Shown: positions 40,902 through 50,222 of the stretch, in pieces
Numbering within the stretch: the first letter of the stretch is position 1
Layout of the letters: the number at the start of each line of letters is the position of its first letter
Source of the DNA: Mariniflexile sp. TRM1-10
GTDB taxonomy: Bacteria > Bacteroidota > Bacteroidia > Flavobacteriales > Flavobacteriaceae
DNA: 64,000 nucleotides
Reading direction: 5' to 3'
NCBI RefSeq assembly: GCF_003425985.1
Contig: NZ_CP022985.1
Location: forward strand, 3,518,001 to 3,582,000
Position numbers and translations under genes: made by a program
Notes under the pieces: model-generated
Seen by the model: the letters and a program-made list of their open reading frames with translations, nothing else
Database searches by the model: none
What the model was told of the DNA's origin: nothing

Positions 40902-42110
40902 ATGCAAAAACTAATAATTATATTTCTTTCAATTTTTATTTTTATTGCCTGTAAACAGGAGGGAAAACAAAAAAAAGATCCATTGCTTGTGGATATTGAT
41001 TCCACATTACAAAGAGCAGTAAAACAATACGAATTTTTAAACAATCAACTATCTGAAGGTGTTTATCCCAAAACATATCATGCCGAAACCGATTCCCTTG
41101 AAACAAGTAATTCAGGTTGGTGGTGTAGCGGGTTTTATCCGGGGATGTTATTATACCTGTATAAAGCAGCAGATGCTCCCCAACTAAAGAAAATAGCGGA
41201 AGAAGTTCTACAAGATTTAAAAAAGGAGCAATTCAATACTTCCACACACGATCTCGGATTTATGATGTATTGCAGTTTTGGTAAAGCACAACAATTGTTC
41301 CCCAAACAGGCATACGAAGAAGTACTTATGAATAGTGCAAAATCACTAGCCACAAGATATAATGATACGGTAAAGGGCATACGCTCTTGGGACAACGCAC
41401 CATGGAATAAAGGCGAAGGAGATGATGTGGTAGTTATTATTGATAACATGGTGAACTTAGAATTGCTTTTTTGGGCCACCCAGCATAGTGGGGACAGTAC
41501 ATATTATAATATAGCTGTAAATCATGCAGATAAAACAATGAAGCATCATTTTAGGGATGATTACAGTTCTTACCATGAGGTTATTTATGATGGAAATACA
41601 GGAGATGTAAAAGCAAAGATTACCAACCAAGGAGCGGCAAATGAATCTTCGTGGGCACGTGGTCAGGCATGGGGATTATACGGATATATTGTGACGTACA
41701 GGGAAACCAAAGCCCTTAAATATCTTGAACAGGCTAATCATATTGCCCATTATCTTTTAGATCATCCTAACCTTCCAGAAGATCATATCCCTTATTGGGA
41801 TTTCAATGCTCCGGATATTCCGAATGCCTTAAGGGATTCTTCGGCAGCTGCTATAATAGCTTCGGCTTTACTGGAATTGAGTACCTATGTAGAAGAAGAA
41901 AAACAAGCAAAATATAATGATGCTGCCAAAACAATATTAAAAACCCTCTTAACTCCTGAATATATAGCCGAAAAAGGCACTAATGGCGGATTTTTATTAA
42001 AACACGGAGTAGGTAATATGCCCAACGGTACTGAAATTGATACACCGCTGACTTACGGGGATTATTATTTAACCGAAGCTATGGTTCGCTATGAAAAAAT
42101 GAACAACTAA
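40902..42110 (+). CDS. GH88 unsaturated glucuronyl hydrolase, lipoprotein
   Basis: A 402-residue lipoprotein (lipobox IFIACK, Cys at 17). It belongs to glycoside hydrolase family 88, (alpha/alpha)6-barrel enzymes that hydrate the C4-C5 double bond of the unsaturated uronic acid left by polysaccharide lyases and so release it. Visible family marks are SGWWCSGFYPGMLLYLY near residue 67, STHDLGFM, RSWDNAPWN with the conserved Asp, and SSWARGQAWGLYGY near residue 250. Presence of this enzyme implies that a lyase acts upstream in the pathway; none is encoded in this gene cluster itself. It is 185 bases after the GH154/GH16 gene. Confidence 0.92.
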   Translation: MQKLIIIFLSIFIFIACKQEGKQKKDPLLVDIDSTLQRAVKQYEFLNNQLSEGVYPKTYHAETDSLETSNSGWWCSGFYPGMLLYLYKAADAPQLKKIAEEVLQDLKKEQFNTSTHDLGFMMYCSFGKAQQLFPKQAYEEVLMNSAKSLATRYNDTVKGIRSWDNAPWNKGEGDDVVVIIDNMVNLELLFWATQHSGDSTYYNIAVNHADKTMKHHFRDDYSSYHEVIYDGNTGDVKAKITNQGAANESSWARGQAWGLYGYIVTYRETKALKYLEQANHIAHYLLDHPNLPEDHIPYWDFNAPDIPNALRDSSAAAIIASALLELSTYVEEEKQAKYNDAAKTILKTLLTPEYIAEKGTNGGFLLKHGVGNMPNGTEIDTPLTYGDYYLTEAMVRYEKMNN

Positions 42111-42225
42111 TTTAAAAAATACAGATTTTAAACCTATGAAGTCGATTGCAACACGAAAAGGCAGTACCAAAGGATAGAACTTGGACAGTCACATATTGTA
42201 TCAGTTTAATTTCAAAATAAAAAGA

Positions 42226-44139
42226 ATGAATTTAATTAACCAAACCCCAGAGGTTTCAAAAACCTGTAGATTTTTTATAAGAGCTATTAAAAATGCAGCT
42301 TTCATTTTATTGCTAACCATTTTAAATCCGTTATATACAAACGCTCAAGACGATTTGATCATCAATACCCAGGGAAGAAAAACCGTTTCGCTAAACGGAA
42401 CATGGCATTATATTATTGACCCATACGAAACGGGATTTTATGATTATCGTTTAAGGGAGCGAAGGAAAAATGATGGAGGTGCCTATTGGAATAAATTTGT
42501 ACCAAAGAAGAAAACCGATTGGACAGAACACGGGTATCAGGCGCCCTACAACATACAGGTTCCCGGGGATTGGAATTCGCAAGATCCGCAATTTTTGTAC
42601 TATGAAGGTACTGTGTGGTACCAACGTAATTTTGATACACCCGATGTAACTTCCGGGGAAGATGTATACCTCTACTTTGGTGCGGTAAACTACGAAGCCC
42701 ATGTATATTTGAACGGAAAAAAACTAGGCATGCACAAAGGAGGTTTCACCCCTTTTAATTTTAAGATTCCAGCAGCGTTGTTAAAGGATAAAGACAATTT
42801 TTTGGTAGTCCGGGTAAATAACGAACGCCATCAGGAAGAAATTCCGACCGTTAATACCGACTGGTGGAATTACGGAGGTATTACCCGTGATGTAAAACTG
42901 GTTGTGGTTCCACAAGAGTTCATTCAGCAATACCATATTCAGTTAGCTCAGGATCAGGACATCATAAAATCCCAACAATTAAAAAAATATGATATTAAAG
43001 GCTGGGTCAAACTGAATGAAGCCGTTACCGATGCAGAGGTTAGCATAGAAATTCCAGAGCTGAAAGTAAAAAGACAATACAAGGTAACTGGCGACTCCCT
43101 TAAATTTGAATTTGATGTAAAAAAAATCAGCCTTTGGTCTACTGATAATCCAAAATTGTATGATATAACCCTAAAACTTAACGGTAATCCCATATCAGAT
43201 AAGATAGGTTTTAGAAAAATAGAAGTAGATGGAGAACAAATAAAGCTGAATGGTAAACAGATTTTCCTGAGAGGAATTTGCATCCACGAAGAGATTCCGC
43301 AGGAGGTAAGAAGGGCTCATAGTAAAAAAGATGCTGCGCAGTTGTTTGGTCAAGTAAAAGAATTACATGCCAATATGGTGCGCTTGGCCCATTATCCGCA
43401 TAACGAATATATGCCACGTATGGCAGATTCATTAGGAATTCTGGTATGGACAGAGATTCCTGTGTACTGGACTATAGATTTTGGGAATCCTGAGGTATTG
43501 AAAAAAGCACAAAAACAATTAAAGGAAATGATTGTCCGCGACCGAAACAGGGCTTCGGTAATCATTTGGTCGGTAGGAAACGAGACCCCAGTCAGTGAAA
43601 CCCGTACCCAGTTTATGAGCACTTTGGTAAAAGATGCTAAAAAACTGGATCCCACCCGTTTGGTATCGGCAGCATTGGAAGTAGGATATAATGAAGGGAA
43701 AAACTACGTAGATGACCCTTTAGGGGAATATACCGATATAGTCTCTCTAAATGAGTATCTTGGTTGGTACGGAGGTTTGCCAGATGCCTGTAAAACGGCC
43801 CAATGGGAAACAAAATATAACAAGCCTTTCTTTATCAGCGAAACGGGTGCCGGAGCCAAGGGAGGCTTCCATGATGAAAAGGAAATGCGATTTAGTGAAG
43901 AATACCAGAAATGGTTTTATGAAGAACAGATAGCCATGTTCAAAGAGCGTTTCCCTGATAATTTTAGTGGCGTATCCCCATGGATACTTGCCGATTTCCG
44001 TTCTCCCAGAAGAAACAACCCCGATTATCAAGAAGGGTGGAACCGTAAAGGCTTAATAGACAATAAAGGAAATAAAAAACTGGCCTTTTATGTCCTTCAA
44101 CAGTATTATAAAGAGCTGAAAGAAAAGGCTGGGCATTAG
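42226..44139 (+). CDS. GH2 family beta-glucuronidase or beta-galactosidase-like enzyme
   Basis: A 637-residue secreted enzyme of family GH2. The ATG at 42226 is preferred over an in-frame TTG at 42181 because the signal peptide (ending near YTNAQ) follows it. N-terminal sugar-binding sandwich (about 45-215), Ig-like domain (about 220-320) and catalytic barrel (about 325-635). The acid/base is Glu453 in SVGNETP and the nucleophile Glu539 in FISETGAGA. The layout is closest to beta-glucuronidases, which fits the GH88 and GH154 partners, but beta-galactosidase activity cannot be excluded. It is the last gene of the locus. Confidence 0.9.
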   Translation: MNLINQTPEVSKTCRFFIRAIKNAAFILLLTILNPLYTNAQDDLIINTQGRKTVSLNGTWHYIIDPYETGFYDYRLRERRKNDGGAYWNKFVPKKKTDWTEHGYQAPYNIQVPGDWNSQDPQFLYYEGTVWYQRNFDTPDVTSGEDVYLYFGAVNYEAHVYLNGKKLGMHKGGFTPFNFKIPAALLKDKDNFLVVRVNNERHQEEIPTVNTDWWNYGGITRDVKLVVVPQEFIQQYHIQLAQDQDIIKSQQLKKYDIKGWVKLNEAVTDAEVSIEIPELKVKRQYKVTGDSLKFEFDVKKISLWSTDNPKLYDITLKLNGNPISDKIGFRKIEVDGEQIKLNGKQIFLRGICIHEEIPQEVRRAHSKKDAAQLFGQVKELHANMVRLAHYPHNEYMPRMADSLGILVWTEIPVYWTIDFGNPEVLKKAQKQLKEMIVRDRNRASVIIWSVGNETPVSETRTQFMSTLVKDAKKLDPTRLVSAALEVGYNEGKNYVDDPLGEYTDIVSLNEYLGWYGGLPDACKTAQWETKYNKPFFISETGAGAKGGFHDEKEMRFSEEYQKWFYEEQIAMFKERFPDNFSGVSPWILADFRSPRRNNPDYQEGWNRKGLIDNKGNKKLAFYVLQQYYKELKEKAGH

Positions 44140-44159
44140 AATATTTCAACAAATAAAAA

Positions 44160-44395
44160 ACTTTAAACTAACGTGAGATCGATATAGAACGATATGCAAA
44201 TTATTGATTGTTATATGATTAAAGAATAGTATTTCTGTCACCTCGAGCGCAGTCGAGAGGTTTTTAGACTTTGATGCCTTTAAATGAGGTCTCGACTTTA
44301 GTTTATCTTGAGCGAAGACGAAAGGCTCGACCAGACAGTGTTAATGCAAATAATTGATTATCAGACAAGAATAAATCGAACTCACGTTAAACTAG
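44160..44395. repeat. Intergenic element with inverted ends and inner hairpin
   Basis: The left end AACGTGAGATCGATATA and the right end AATCGAACTCACGTT are imperfect inverted repeats. Just inside lie near-identical direct copies ATGCAAATTATTGATT and ATGCAAATAATTGATT. The centre holds CCTCGAGCGCAGTCGAGAGG, a hairpin followed by five Ts that probably terminates the GH2 transcript, and a degenerate second copy (GGTCTCGACTTTAG to GAGCGAAGACGAAAGG). The end motif ATCGAACTCACGTT also occurs at about 38679, before the GH154/GH16 gene. It looks like a small non-autonomous element or REP cluster. Confidence 0.5.
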
Positions 44396-44429
44396 ATGAA
44401 GGAGCATTCAATTCTAAATTGAGTTAAGT

Positions 44430-44580
44430 ACATACATGCAAAAAATAGTGAAAGTGAACCGCTGAAAATGGAAATCATCATGCATTTAAAACGTGTTCCA
44501 GCCCAAGCCACATATAGGCTTAGCAATGATTTTGTTACGCTCAGTTTTATCCAGTCAAGGTGGTTTATTTCTGTGGATCT
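44430..44580. repeat. Dispersed intergenic repeat, copy 1
   Basis: From TGCAAAAAATAGTGAAAGTG to TTTTATCC it aligns along its whole length with 59045-59190, including GGCTTAGCAATGATTTTGTTACGCTC against GGCTTTGCAATAATTTTGCTAGGCTC. The two copies are about 14.6 kb apart, in the same orientation, both between genes. Confidence 0.55.
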
Positions 44581-44809
44581 GTATATGATTGGTCAATACA
44601 CAGTACAATACAAAAGTACAGCATCAGTCTAAAAATAGTGTCCGCTATTATGAAATTGTTTATAATAATTATCGGTTTTTTTGATGGATGTCGTTTTATT
44701 AGTTGCCATATAATTACTCATGTATTGTTGAATTAATGTCAACAACCCTTTTAGTCAGATTTTCTGCCATAGCAATACGAATAGGATAATTGTTAACAAG
44801 AAACCGGTT

Positions 44810-44837
44810 AGGGAAGCAGTGATAAAACTGCTTCCCT
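44810..44837 (-). terminator. Terminator of the zincin-like gene
   Basis: AGGGAAGCAGT and ACTGCTTCCCT form a perfect 11-bp stem around GATAAA, 51 bases after the stop of the minus-strand gene. Confidence 0.65.
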
Positions 44838-44887
44838 TGAACGGAGTATATTATATATTTCATTCATAACTCCCGGTTTCTAACTAA

Positions 44888-45361
44888 TTAACCGCCATTT
44901 AATTTTAATATATCAATATCTGGGCGGTTTATAAGCAAGCTGGTCCAATAATCCACTTCTTGTTCACTCCAATCAGGAAAGCGAACGTGCAGCAATTCGT
45001 GTACAATATCATCTTCCTGCAAGGGCCTTGTATGGTAGATAATGCCTAATAGATTTGTAAAATCGATCGCAATCCCTACAAATTCATGGCCAGGCATATC
45101 GCCTTTTAAATCATCCATAACTTGCATCTCATCAATTGGTTCGCATAGAATATTCCAATAATGAATGTGCAATAATGATTGCCACTTTTCAAGCAGTTTC
45201 GAGACTTGAATACTGATTTTGCTACATACGGTGTTACTACTTGAGCCGTTCACTTTGTTCTTTGGATAAAACTCTCCAGCATTCGTGGGGACCATTAGGG
45301 GATTTTGTAACTGCAAAATAGCGGTTGCTTTTTTCTCGTACATCATATTCATTCGATTCAA
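44888..45361 (-). CDS. Zincin-like hypothetical protein with HELLH motif (start uncertain)
   Basis: A protein of up to 157 residues. The C-terminal part contains DIVHELLHVRFPDWSE, an HExxH zinc-binding motif with a later acidic residue, as in small metallopeptidase-fold proteins. No further family is recognised. The region upstream of about 45237 is occupied, in another frame, by a convincing 56-residue gene on the same strand. The first 41 residues from ATG 45361 are therefore probably not native, and translation may start near 45230 at a non-ATG codon. The conserved-looking part runs from about residue 48 (ISIQVSKLLEKWQ). The two genes would be coupled. Cytoplasmic; role unknown. Confidence 0.55.
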   Translation of the reverse strand: MNRMNMMYEKKATAILQLQNPLMVPTNAGEFYPKNKVNGSSSNTVCSKISIQVSKLLEKWQSLLHIHYWNILCEPIDEMQVMDDLKGDMPGHEFVGIAIDFTNLLGIIYHTRPLQEDDIVHELLHVRFPDWSEQEVDYWTSLLINRPDIDILKLNGG

Positions 45362-45407
45362 ACTTTGATTTACTTTTTACGTCATAAAAACTTAATGTTT
45401 CTTTCAT
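45237..45407 (-). CDS. Small conserved-looking protein of 56 residues
   Basis: Read from ATG at 45407, the frame gives MKETLSFYDVKSKSKF, then REKSNRYFAVTKSPNG and CWRVLSK, and stops at 45239-45237. The pattern FYDVKxxxKF, RYFAVxKxPxG and WRVLSK resembles a small protein seen in bacteria and archaea, with the core RxFAVAxxPSGxxxWRI; I recall this from similar sequences and could not check it. Its charged, structured composition contrasts with the overlapping frame of the next gene. It is cytoplasmic, has no signal peptide or metal-site pattern, and its function is unknown. It is probably co-transcribed with the zincin-like gene downstream. Confidence 0.65.
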   Translation of the reverse strand: MKETLSFYDVKSKSKFESNEYDVREKSNRYFAVTKSPNGPHECWRVLSKEQSERLK

Positions 45408-45587
45408 GATTTTAGATATTATGATCGATTGGAACGAGCGTATTCACCCATTCTACACGATCTGTTTTAGAAAATAATTAAAAATGATTGTGCAACCCAA
45501 GGCTCAACTGCAATCAACAGGGTTAAATAGCAGAAAGCCACTCTAAATTATCGAGCGGGAAAAGGGATGCAAAAAATAAAAAAAAGG

Positions 45588-46016
45588 TTAGCAAGGGGGC
45601 GCCCTACCAAGGACAGAGTTAGAAAAATAGAGAGGTATAAAGGACTTGTACTCTAATGAAAAGTCTTTAGAAACTAGTATGGGAACAATGGTATGCTGAT
45701 AGGGCCTGACCGCGGTATAATGATATTGTCTTGGGGTCAGAAACTTGCAGGATTTACAGGCATCGTGTACATTGGTTAAGTGTGATTTATGCCCACATAT
45801 ATGCTCTTTGGATTGACCATGATAAATACTGATGTGGCAAGGGTCGCTTTCTATATTAACATCAGTTCTATCACAATGTGGATATAGTTCATGATGATGG
45901 AAAAGATTGATTGGAATAAGTGTTGCAAAAAAGTAGAGCAGAAGAAGGTAAGAAACTATATGTCGATAAGTCTTATTCACAAAGTAAAGATAACTTACTT
46001 TTTTTAAATACAACAC
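45588..46016 (-). CDS. Small exported His/Cys-rich protein
   Basis: A 142-residue protein with an N-terminal membrane or signal segment (IVSYLLLLYFFATLIPINLF, about 20-39). It is followed by HHHELYPHCD, CHISIYHGQSKEHICGHKSHL and CKSCKF. The many His and Cys residues suggest metal binding. It ends GRAPPC, a type of short RAPP ending that I associate with small flavobacterial proteins encoded beside metal-related transporters; no such neighbour is present here. It is transcribed away from the PAS kinase gene at 46205. Function unknown; metal handling is inference. Confidence 0.6.
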   Translation of the reverse strand: MLYLKKVSYLYFVNKTYRHIVSYLLLLYFFATLIPINLFHHHELYPHCDRTDVNIESDPCHISIYHGQSKEHICGHKSHLTNVHDACKSCKFLTPRQYHYTAVRPYQHTIVPILVSKDFSLEYKSFIPLYFSNSVLGRAPPC

Positions 46017-46169
46017 ACATTTGTAATGATTTAATCAATTAGGAAATAATTGTGAGTCTTGTATTGTTGAAAACATCAAAAAAATGCATTTCAACAGATT
46101 TAATATGGCAATTGAGATAGGGATAGCAATAAAAATAGTCGCATCCAACGGGTTAAAAATATTTTTTAT

Positions 46170-46177
46170 TATATTTG
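46170..46177 (+). promoter_or_regulatory. Likely promoter -7 box of the PAS histidine kinase gene
   Basis: TATATTTG fits TAnnTTTG. Transcription would begin near 46184, which excludes the in-frame TTG at 46175 as a start codon and supports the ATG at 46205. Confidence 0.5.
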
Positions 46178-46204
46178 TGTGATATTTGTACTACAAAAAA
46201 TTAT

Positions 46205-48418
46205 ATGGGGTATACACAAGACTATAGCAGACTGTTTTATTTTAACCCTTTTCCTAATTTGGTATATGATTTTGACACTTTTGAAATTCTAGATGTGAAT
46301 CAGTCAGCAATAAACCATTATGGTTATAGTAGTGAAGAATTTTTGTCTCTAAAAATCACTGATCTAAGCATAAAAGAAGAAAGACTAAGGGTGAAGAAAG
46401 CCCATTTAAATATTTGCAATGAAGTTGGGAATATTGGTTTTGGAATTTTTACCCAACAGAAAAAAAATGGTGAAAATATAAGAATGGATACGAATGGTCA
46501 CAAGATAGATTTTCAAGGCAGAAAGTGTATTATGGTAATTTGTCAAGATGTTACAATTAAAGAAGGGCAACTTTTAGAATTACAAAAATCAAACAAAAAA
46601 CTAAAAGAAGCTTTCGAGGAGAAAATAGACATTATAGAAAGTATAGGTGATGCCTTTTTTACCATGGATAGTAACTTTATAGTGACTTATTGGAATAAAA
46701 CCGCCGAAAAGCTTATTGGACTTAAGAGAGAGGCATTATTAGGCAAAAATTTATGGGATGTTTTTCCCGATGCAGTATCCTTGCCTTCGTATACCAATTA
46801 CCATAAAGTAATGGAGACAGGAGAGCCCATCATGTTTGAAGACTTTTATGGTGTTTGGTTTGAGGTTAATGCCTATCCTTCAAATGATGGTATCAGTGTG
46901 TTTTTTAGGGATATTTCACATAGGAAAGAAGCAGACGAGCGCTTATTAAAAGCTTACGATGAAAAGAACCAGATTTTAGAAAGTATAGGGGATGCCTTTT
47001 TTGCTGTTGATAAAGATTGGACCATTACCTATTGGAATAAAGAAGCAGAAAATATACTTGGCAAGAAAAGGGATGCTATATTAGGCAAAAACTTATGGGA
47101 AGAGTATGCGGATGCGATAGATACCGATTTTTACAGACAATACCATAAAGCGGTGGCAACAGGTAAAACGGTATCATTTGAGGAACACTATCCAACATTG
47201 AACAAATGGTTTGAGGTGTCTGCCTACCCAAGTTTTAAAGGCTTGTCTGTTTATTTCAGAGATATAACCTTAAGAAAGGAAACAGATATACGGATATTAC
47301 AGGCCAATGAGCGTTTTGAAAAAGTAACCCAGGCCGCCACAGATGCTATTTGGGACTGGGACATTGAAAATGATACACTTTATCGCGGAGTCGGCTTTGA
47401 TAAACTATTTGGACATGAAGTAAGTAAAAAACTAAAAGGAGCCGAGTTTTGGGAAGAAAAATTCCACCCAGAGGATCTTCCCGAACTAAAAGCAGGTCTC
47501 AATGAGTGTTTGCAGGATCCTTTAAAGGAATATTGGCGGCAGGAATACCGAATTATTCAAAAGAATGGCGAAGAAAAAACGGTTATAGATAAAGGCGTCA
47601 TTATTAGAAATCAGGATGGAAAAGCCATTCGAATGGTTGGTGCGATTACTGATATTACTCACCGTGTTATATATGAAAAGGAAATGCTCAAATTGAATAA
47701 AATTCTAAAGAAGCATGTCAAGGAACTTGAAATGTCCAATGAAGAATTGGAACAATTTGCTTTCATTGCTTCCCATGATTTACAGGAACCTTTGCGGATG
47801 ATTTCGAGTTTTTTAAATCAAATAGAGCGAAAGTATGGGCATCAATTAGATGAAAAAGCCCAACAATATATACATTTCGCTACCGATGGGGCTAAACGGA
47901 TGAAACAAATCATACTGGATTTGCTTGAATATTCTAGGGCAGGTAAACTTTTTGATCCTATCGAGACTATTAATTTAAGCCAACTTATCGATGATTATCG
48001 TGCCTTAAGGAGGAGATTAATTAAAGAAAAAAAAGCATCGATAATTGTTGATGTGCTTCCAGAGGTTAAATGTTTTAAGGTACCTCTTATACAAACGCTC
48101 CATTGCTTACTTGACAATGCTATTAAATATGTAAAGGAAACAGAGCATCCAATAATAAGAATTTCGGCTTTGGAAACAGAATCCTATTGGCAGATAACCA
48201 TAGAAGATAATGGGATAGGCATCGATTCACAGTTTTTTGATAAAATATTTATTATCTTTCAGAGATTGCATAATCGAGATAAATACGGAGGTACTGGTAT
48301 TGGGTTGTCTATAGCCAAAAAACATGTCGAATCTTGGGGAGGAAAGATTTGGGTGGAATCGGAATTGGGAAATGGTAGTAAGTTTTGTTTTACAATTGAT
48401 AAAAACATAGAGGCATAA
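46205..48418 (+). CDS. Cytoplasmic histidine kinase with four PAS domains
   Basis: A 737-residue kinase without membrane segments, so it senses a cytoplasmic signal. PAS 1 (about 5-115) starts FNPFPNLVYDFDTFEI. PAS 2 (about 140-250) and PAS 3 (about 260-375) share ESIGDAFF and NLWD/NLWE segments and look duplicated. PAS 4 (about 385-500, PAS-3 fold) contains ATDAIWDWD. The HisKA domain (about 515-585) has the phosphoacceptor His in FIASHDLQEPLRMI, and the HATPase domain follows (DNAIKYV, GIGLSIAKKH). The ATG at 46205 is chosen from the promoter position. A response regulator gene follows after a tandem repeat, forming a likely pair. Confidence 0.88.
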   Translation: MGYTQDYSRLFYFNPFPNLVYDFDTFEILDVNQSAINHYGYSSEEFLSLKITDLSIKEERLRVKKAHLNICNEVGNIGFGIFTQQKKNGENIRMDTNGHKIDFQGRKCIMVICQDVTIKEGQLLELQKSNKKLKEAFEEKIDIIESIGDAFFTMDSNFIVTYWNKTAEKLIGLKREALLGKNLWDVFPDAVSLPSYTNYHKVMETGEPIMFEDFYGVWFEVNAYPSNDGISVFFRDISHRKEADERLLKAYDEKNQILESIGDAFFAVDKDWTITYWNKEAENILGKKRDAILGKNLWEEYADAIDTDFYRQYHKAVATGKTVSFEEHYPTLNKWFEVSAYPSFKGLSVYFRDITLRKETDIRILQANERFEKVTQAATDAIWDWDIENDTLYRGVGFDKLFGHEVSKKLKGAEFWEEKFHPEDLPELKAGLNECLQDPLKEYWRQEYRIIQKNGEEKTVIDKGVIIRNQDGKAIRMVGAITDITHRVIYEKEMLKLNKILKKHVKELEMSNEELEQFAFIASHDLQEPLRMISSFLNQIERKYGHQLDEKAQQYIHFATDGAKRMKQIILDLLEYSRAGKLFDPIETINLSQLIDDYRALRRRLIKEKKASIIVDVLPEVKCFKVPLIQTLHCLLDNAIKYVKETEHPIIRISALETESYWQITIEDNGIGIDSQFFDKIFIIFQRLHNRDKYGGTGIGLSIAKKHVESWGGKIWVESELGNGSKFCFTIDKNIEA

Positions 48419-48468
48419 TATGAAACACCTATGAGGAAAATATTAGCAAACGCACATGATTATCTAAA

Positions 48469-48746
48469 GTGTTCCAAGCCCGTGTTGAGGATTAGCGAGA
48501 TGCAAAATATATTTTTCAGCGCAGGTAGCAAGTGAAGTTTGTAGAAGCATGACCATTGAAAAACAATAAATATAAACACATGAAACATCCATGGAAACAG
48601 ATTTGACACATAAAGGAAAGATTATTAGGATGTTCCAAGCCTGTGCTGAGCATTAGCGAGATGTAAAATATATTTTGCAGCGAAGGTAGCAAGTGAAGCT
48701 TGTCGAAGCATGACCATTGAAAAATAATAAATATAAATACATGAAA
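48469..48746 (+). repeat. Tandem direct repeat of about 117 bp before a response regulator gene
   Basis: Copy 1 (48469-48585) and copy 2 (48629-48746) run from GTTCCAAGCC through GATTAGCGAGATG and GGTAGCAAGTGAAG to AATAAATATAAACACATGAAA, with few differences. Copy 2 ends on the start codon of the response regulator. Copy 1 ends on an ATG that opens only seven codons. A shortened third copy lies at 2940-3019. It looks like a gene leader that was duplicated together with its start codon. Confidence 0.75.
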
Positions 48747-49166
48747 GAAGTCCATATATTATTGGTTGAAGACAATGAAGGCGATATTGTTCTCACTCTA
48801 GATGCTTTTGAAGAAAGCAAAATAAAAACGCGCATAAGTGTTGTGAAAAATGGCGCTGATGCTCTCGATTTCTTATTTAAAAGAGGAGATTATATGGAGG
48901 AAGACCGTCCCGATTTAATCCTACTTGATATAAATATCCCCGTTTACAATGGGCATGATGTGCTTAAAAAAATCAAGGGAGATTCCTCGTTAAGAACGAT
49001 ACCTGTTATAATGCTTACAACGTCTGCTAGTCAAAATGATATAAATAAAGCCTACGAAAACTATAGTAATAGTTATGTGACCAAACCGATTGACATGAAC
49101 GATTTTTTAAAAGCCATTTTAAAAATAGAGCAATTTTGGTTACAACTTTCCAAACTAGCTAAGTAA
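48741..49166 (+). CDS. Single-domain response regulator (Rcp1-like)
   Basis: A 141-residue receiver protein. Acidic pocket Glu-Asp in LLVEDNEGD near residue 9-10, phosphoacceptor Asp in LILLDINIP, Thr/Ser in MLTTSAS and the conserved Lys in VTKPID. The pattern EDNEGD and the loop with ALDFLFKRG match the Rcp1 type, partners of PAS- or phytochrome-linked kinases. The ATG at 48741 is used; the in-frame TTG at 48717 lies in the repeat. There is no output domain, so it passes phosphate on or acts by binding a partner, most likely with the kinase upstream. Confidence 0.88.
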   Translation: MKEVHILLVEDNEGDIVLTLDAFEESKIKTRISVVKNGADALDFLFKRGDYMEEDRPDLILLDINIPVYNGHDVLKKIKGDSSLRTIPVIMLTTSASQNDINKAYENYSNSYVTKPIDMNDFLKAILKIEQFWLQLSKLAK

Positions 49167-49199
49167 ATCTGTGCGTATTTAAGTAAAACACTAAGGAAA

Positions 49200-50222
49200 A
49201 TGCTAAAAGACAATCAGCCGCTTTCAATTCTAATCATAGAAGATAATCTTGGAGATTTTGTGTTACTTGAAGACTATCTCCATGAAAAATTTGAGACTAT
49301 CCAAATTTTTCACGAGGAGTTATTTTCCTCGGCAATTTCAACTATAAAATCTGTCAAAAAAATAGATATCATCCTTTTGGACTTGATATTGCCCGATTTT
49401 CAAAGAGAAATTCTGGTAGATAAAGTGCAGAAGCATACGGGCGATATTCCTGTAATTATTTTGACTGGATACACCGAACTTGTTTTGGCTAGAAAGCTCC
49501 TATCAGTGGGAGTGTCGGATTTTTTAATTAAAGACGAGATTAACCCAGAGATCTTATACAAATCCATAATCTATTCACTAGAACGAAAAAGTTATATAAG
49601 AGGATTAAAAAAAACAAAAAAAACATATCAAGATTTATTTAATTTGAGTCCACAGCCCATGTGGCTTTACGATATTTCATCCTTACATTTTTTAGATATA
49701 AATCAGGCAGCAATTGTAAAATATGGATATACTTTTGAAGAGTTTAGAAGTATGACCATAAAGGATATTAGACCCGCAAATGAAGTTGAACTGTTAGAAG
49801 ATAGTTTAAGCCAACGTATGTTAAATGATTCTGACCGCTTTGCAGGTTTTTTTACCCACGTATTAAAGTCAGGTGAAAATATAAGTGTAGAAATTTATAG
49901 CAGTAACATAGAATATGATAATAAACTTGTAAGATTGGTATTGGCAAATGATGTCACGGACAAGTTAGAGTATTTAAAGAAAATTGAAGCACAAAACGTT
50001 AAATTAAAGAATATTGCATGGACTCAATCCCATATAGTTCGTGCTCCTTTATCACGAATTTTAGGAATAATTAATCTTTTAGAACTTGAAGCTTTTAATT
50101 CAGATGATTTACCATACCTGATAGACCAAGTCAAACAATCAGGTAATGAACTGGATAAAATTGTTCAAAATATTGTAGAAGAAACCAAATCACTAAACCT
50201 AAATACATTCCAAAATGAATAA
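49200..50222 (+). CDS. Receiver-PAS-DHp protein lacking an ATPase domain
   Basis: A 340-residue protein. A receiver domain (about 8-125, phosphoacceptor Asp in IILLDLILPD, Lys in LIKDE) is followed by a PAS domain (about 145-260, start LFNLSPQPMWLYD). After it comes a helical segment with WTQSHIVRAPLSRILGI (about 275-290) that matches the histidine phosphotransfer (DHp) helix of histidine kinases. The chain then ends at residue 340 with no room for a HATPase domain. So it can be phosphorylated on Asp and perhaps on His but cannot use ATP by itself, as expected for a phosphorelay intermediate or a dominant scaffold. The start lies 33 bases after the response regulator stop, and its stop overlaps the next gene. 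Confidence 0.85.
   Translation: MLKDNQPLSILIIEDNLGDFVLLEDYLHEKFETIQIFHEELFSSAISTIKSVKKIDIILLDLILPDFQREILVDKVQKHTGDIPVIILTGYTELVLARKLLSVGVSDFLIKDEINPEILYKSIIYSLERKSYIRGLKKTKKTYQDLFNLSPQPMWLYDISSLHFLDINQAAIVKYGYTFEEFRSMTIKDIRPANEVELLEDSLSQRMLNDSDRFAGFFTHVLKSGENISVEIYSSNIEYDNKLVRLVLANDVTDKLEYLKKIEAQNVKLKNIAWTQSHIVRAPLSRILGIINLLELEAFNSDDLPYLIDQVKQSGNELDKIVQNIVEETKSLNLNTFQNE

Larger units (their letters stand above)
44140..44887. other. Repeat-rich intergenic region
   Basis: About 750 bases without a gene. It contains a structured repeat with inverted ends (44160-44395), a copy of a second intergenic repeat family (44430-44580) and the terminator of the minus-strand gene (44810-44837). Confidence 0.6.
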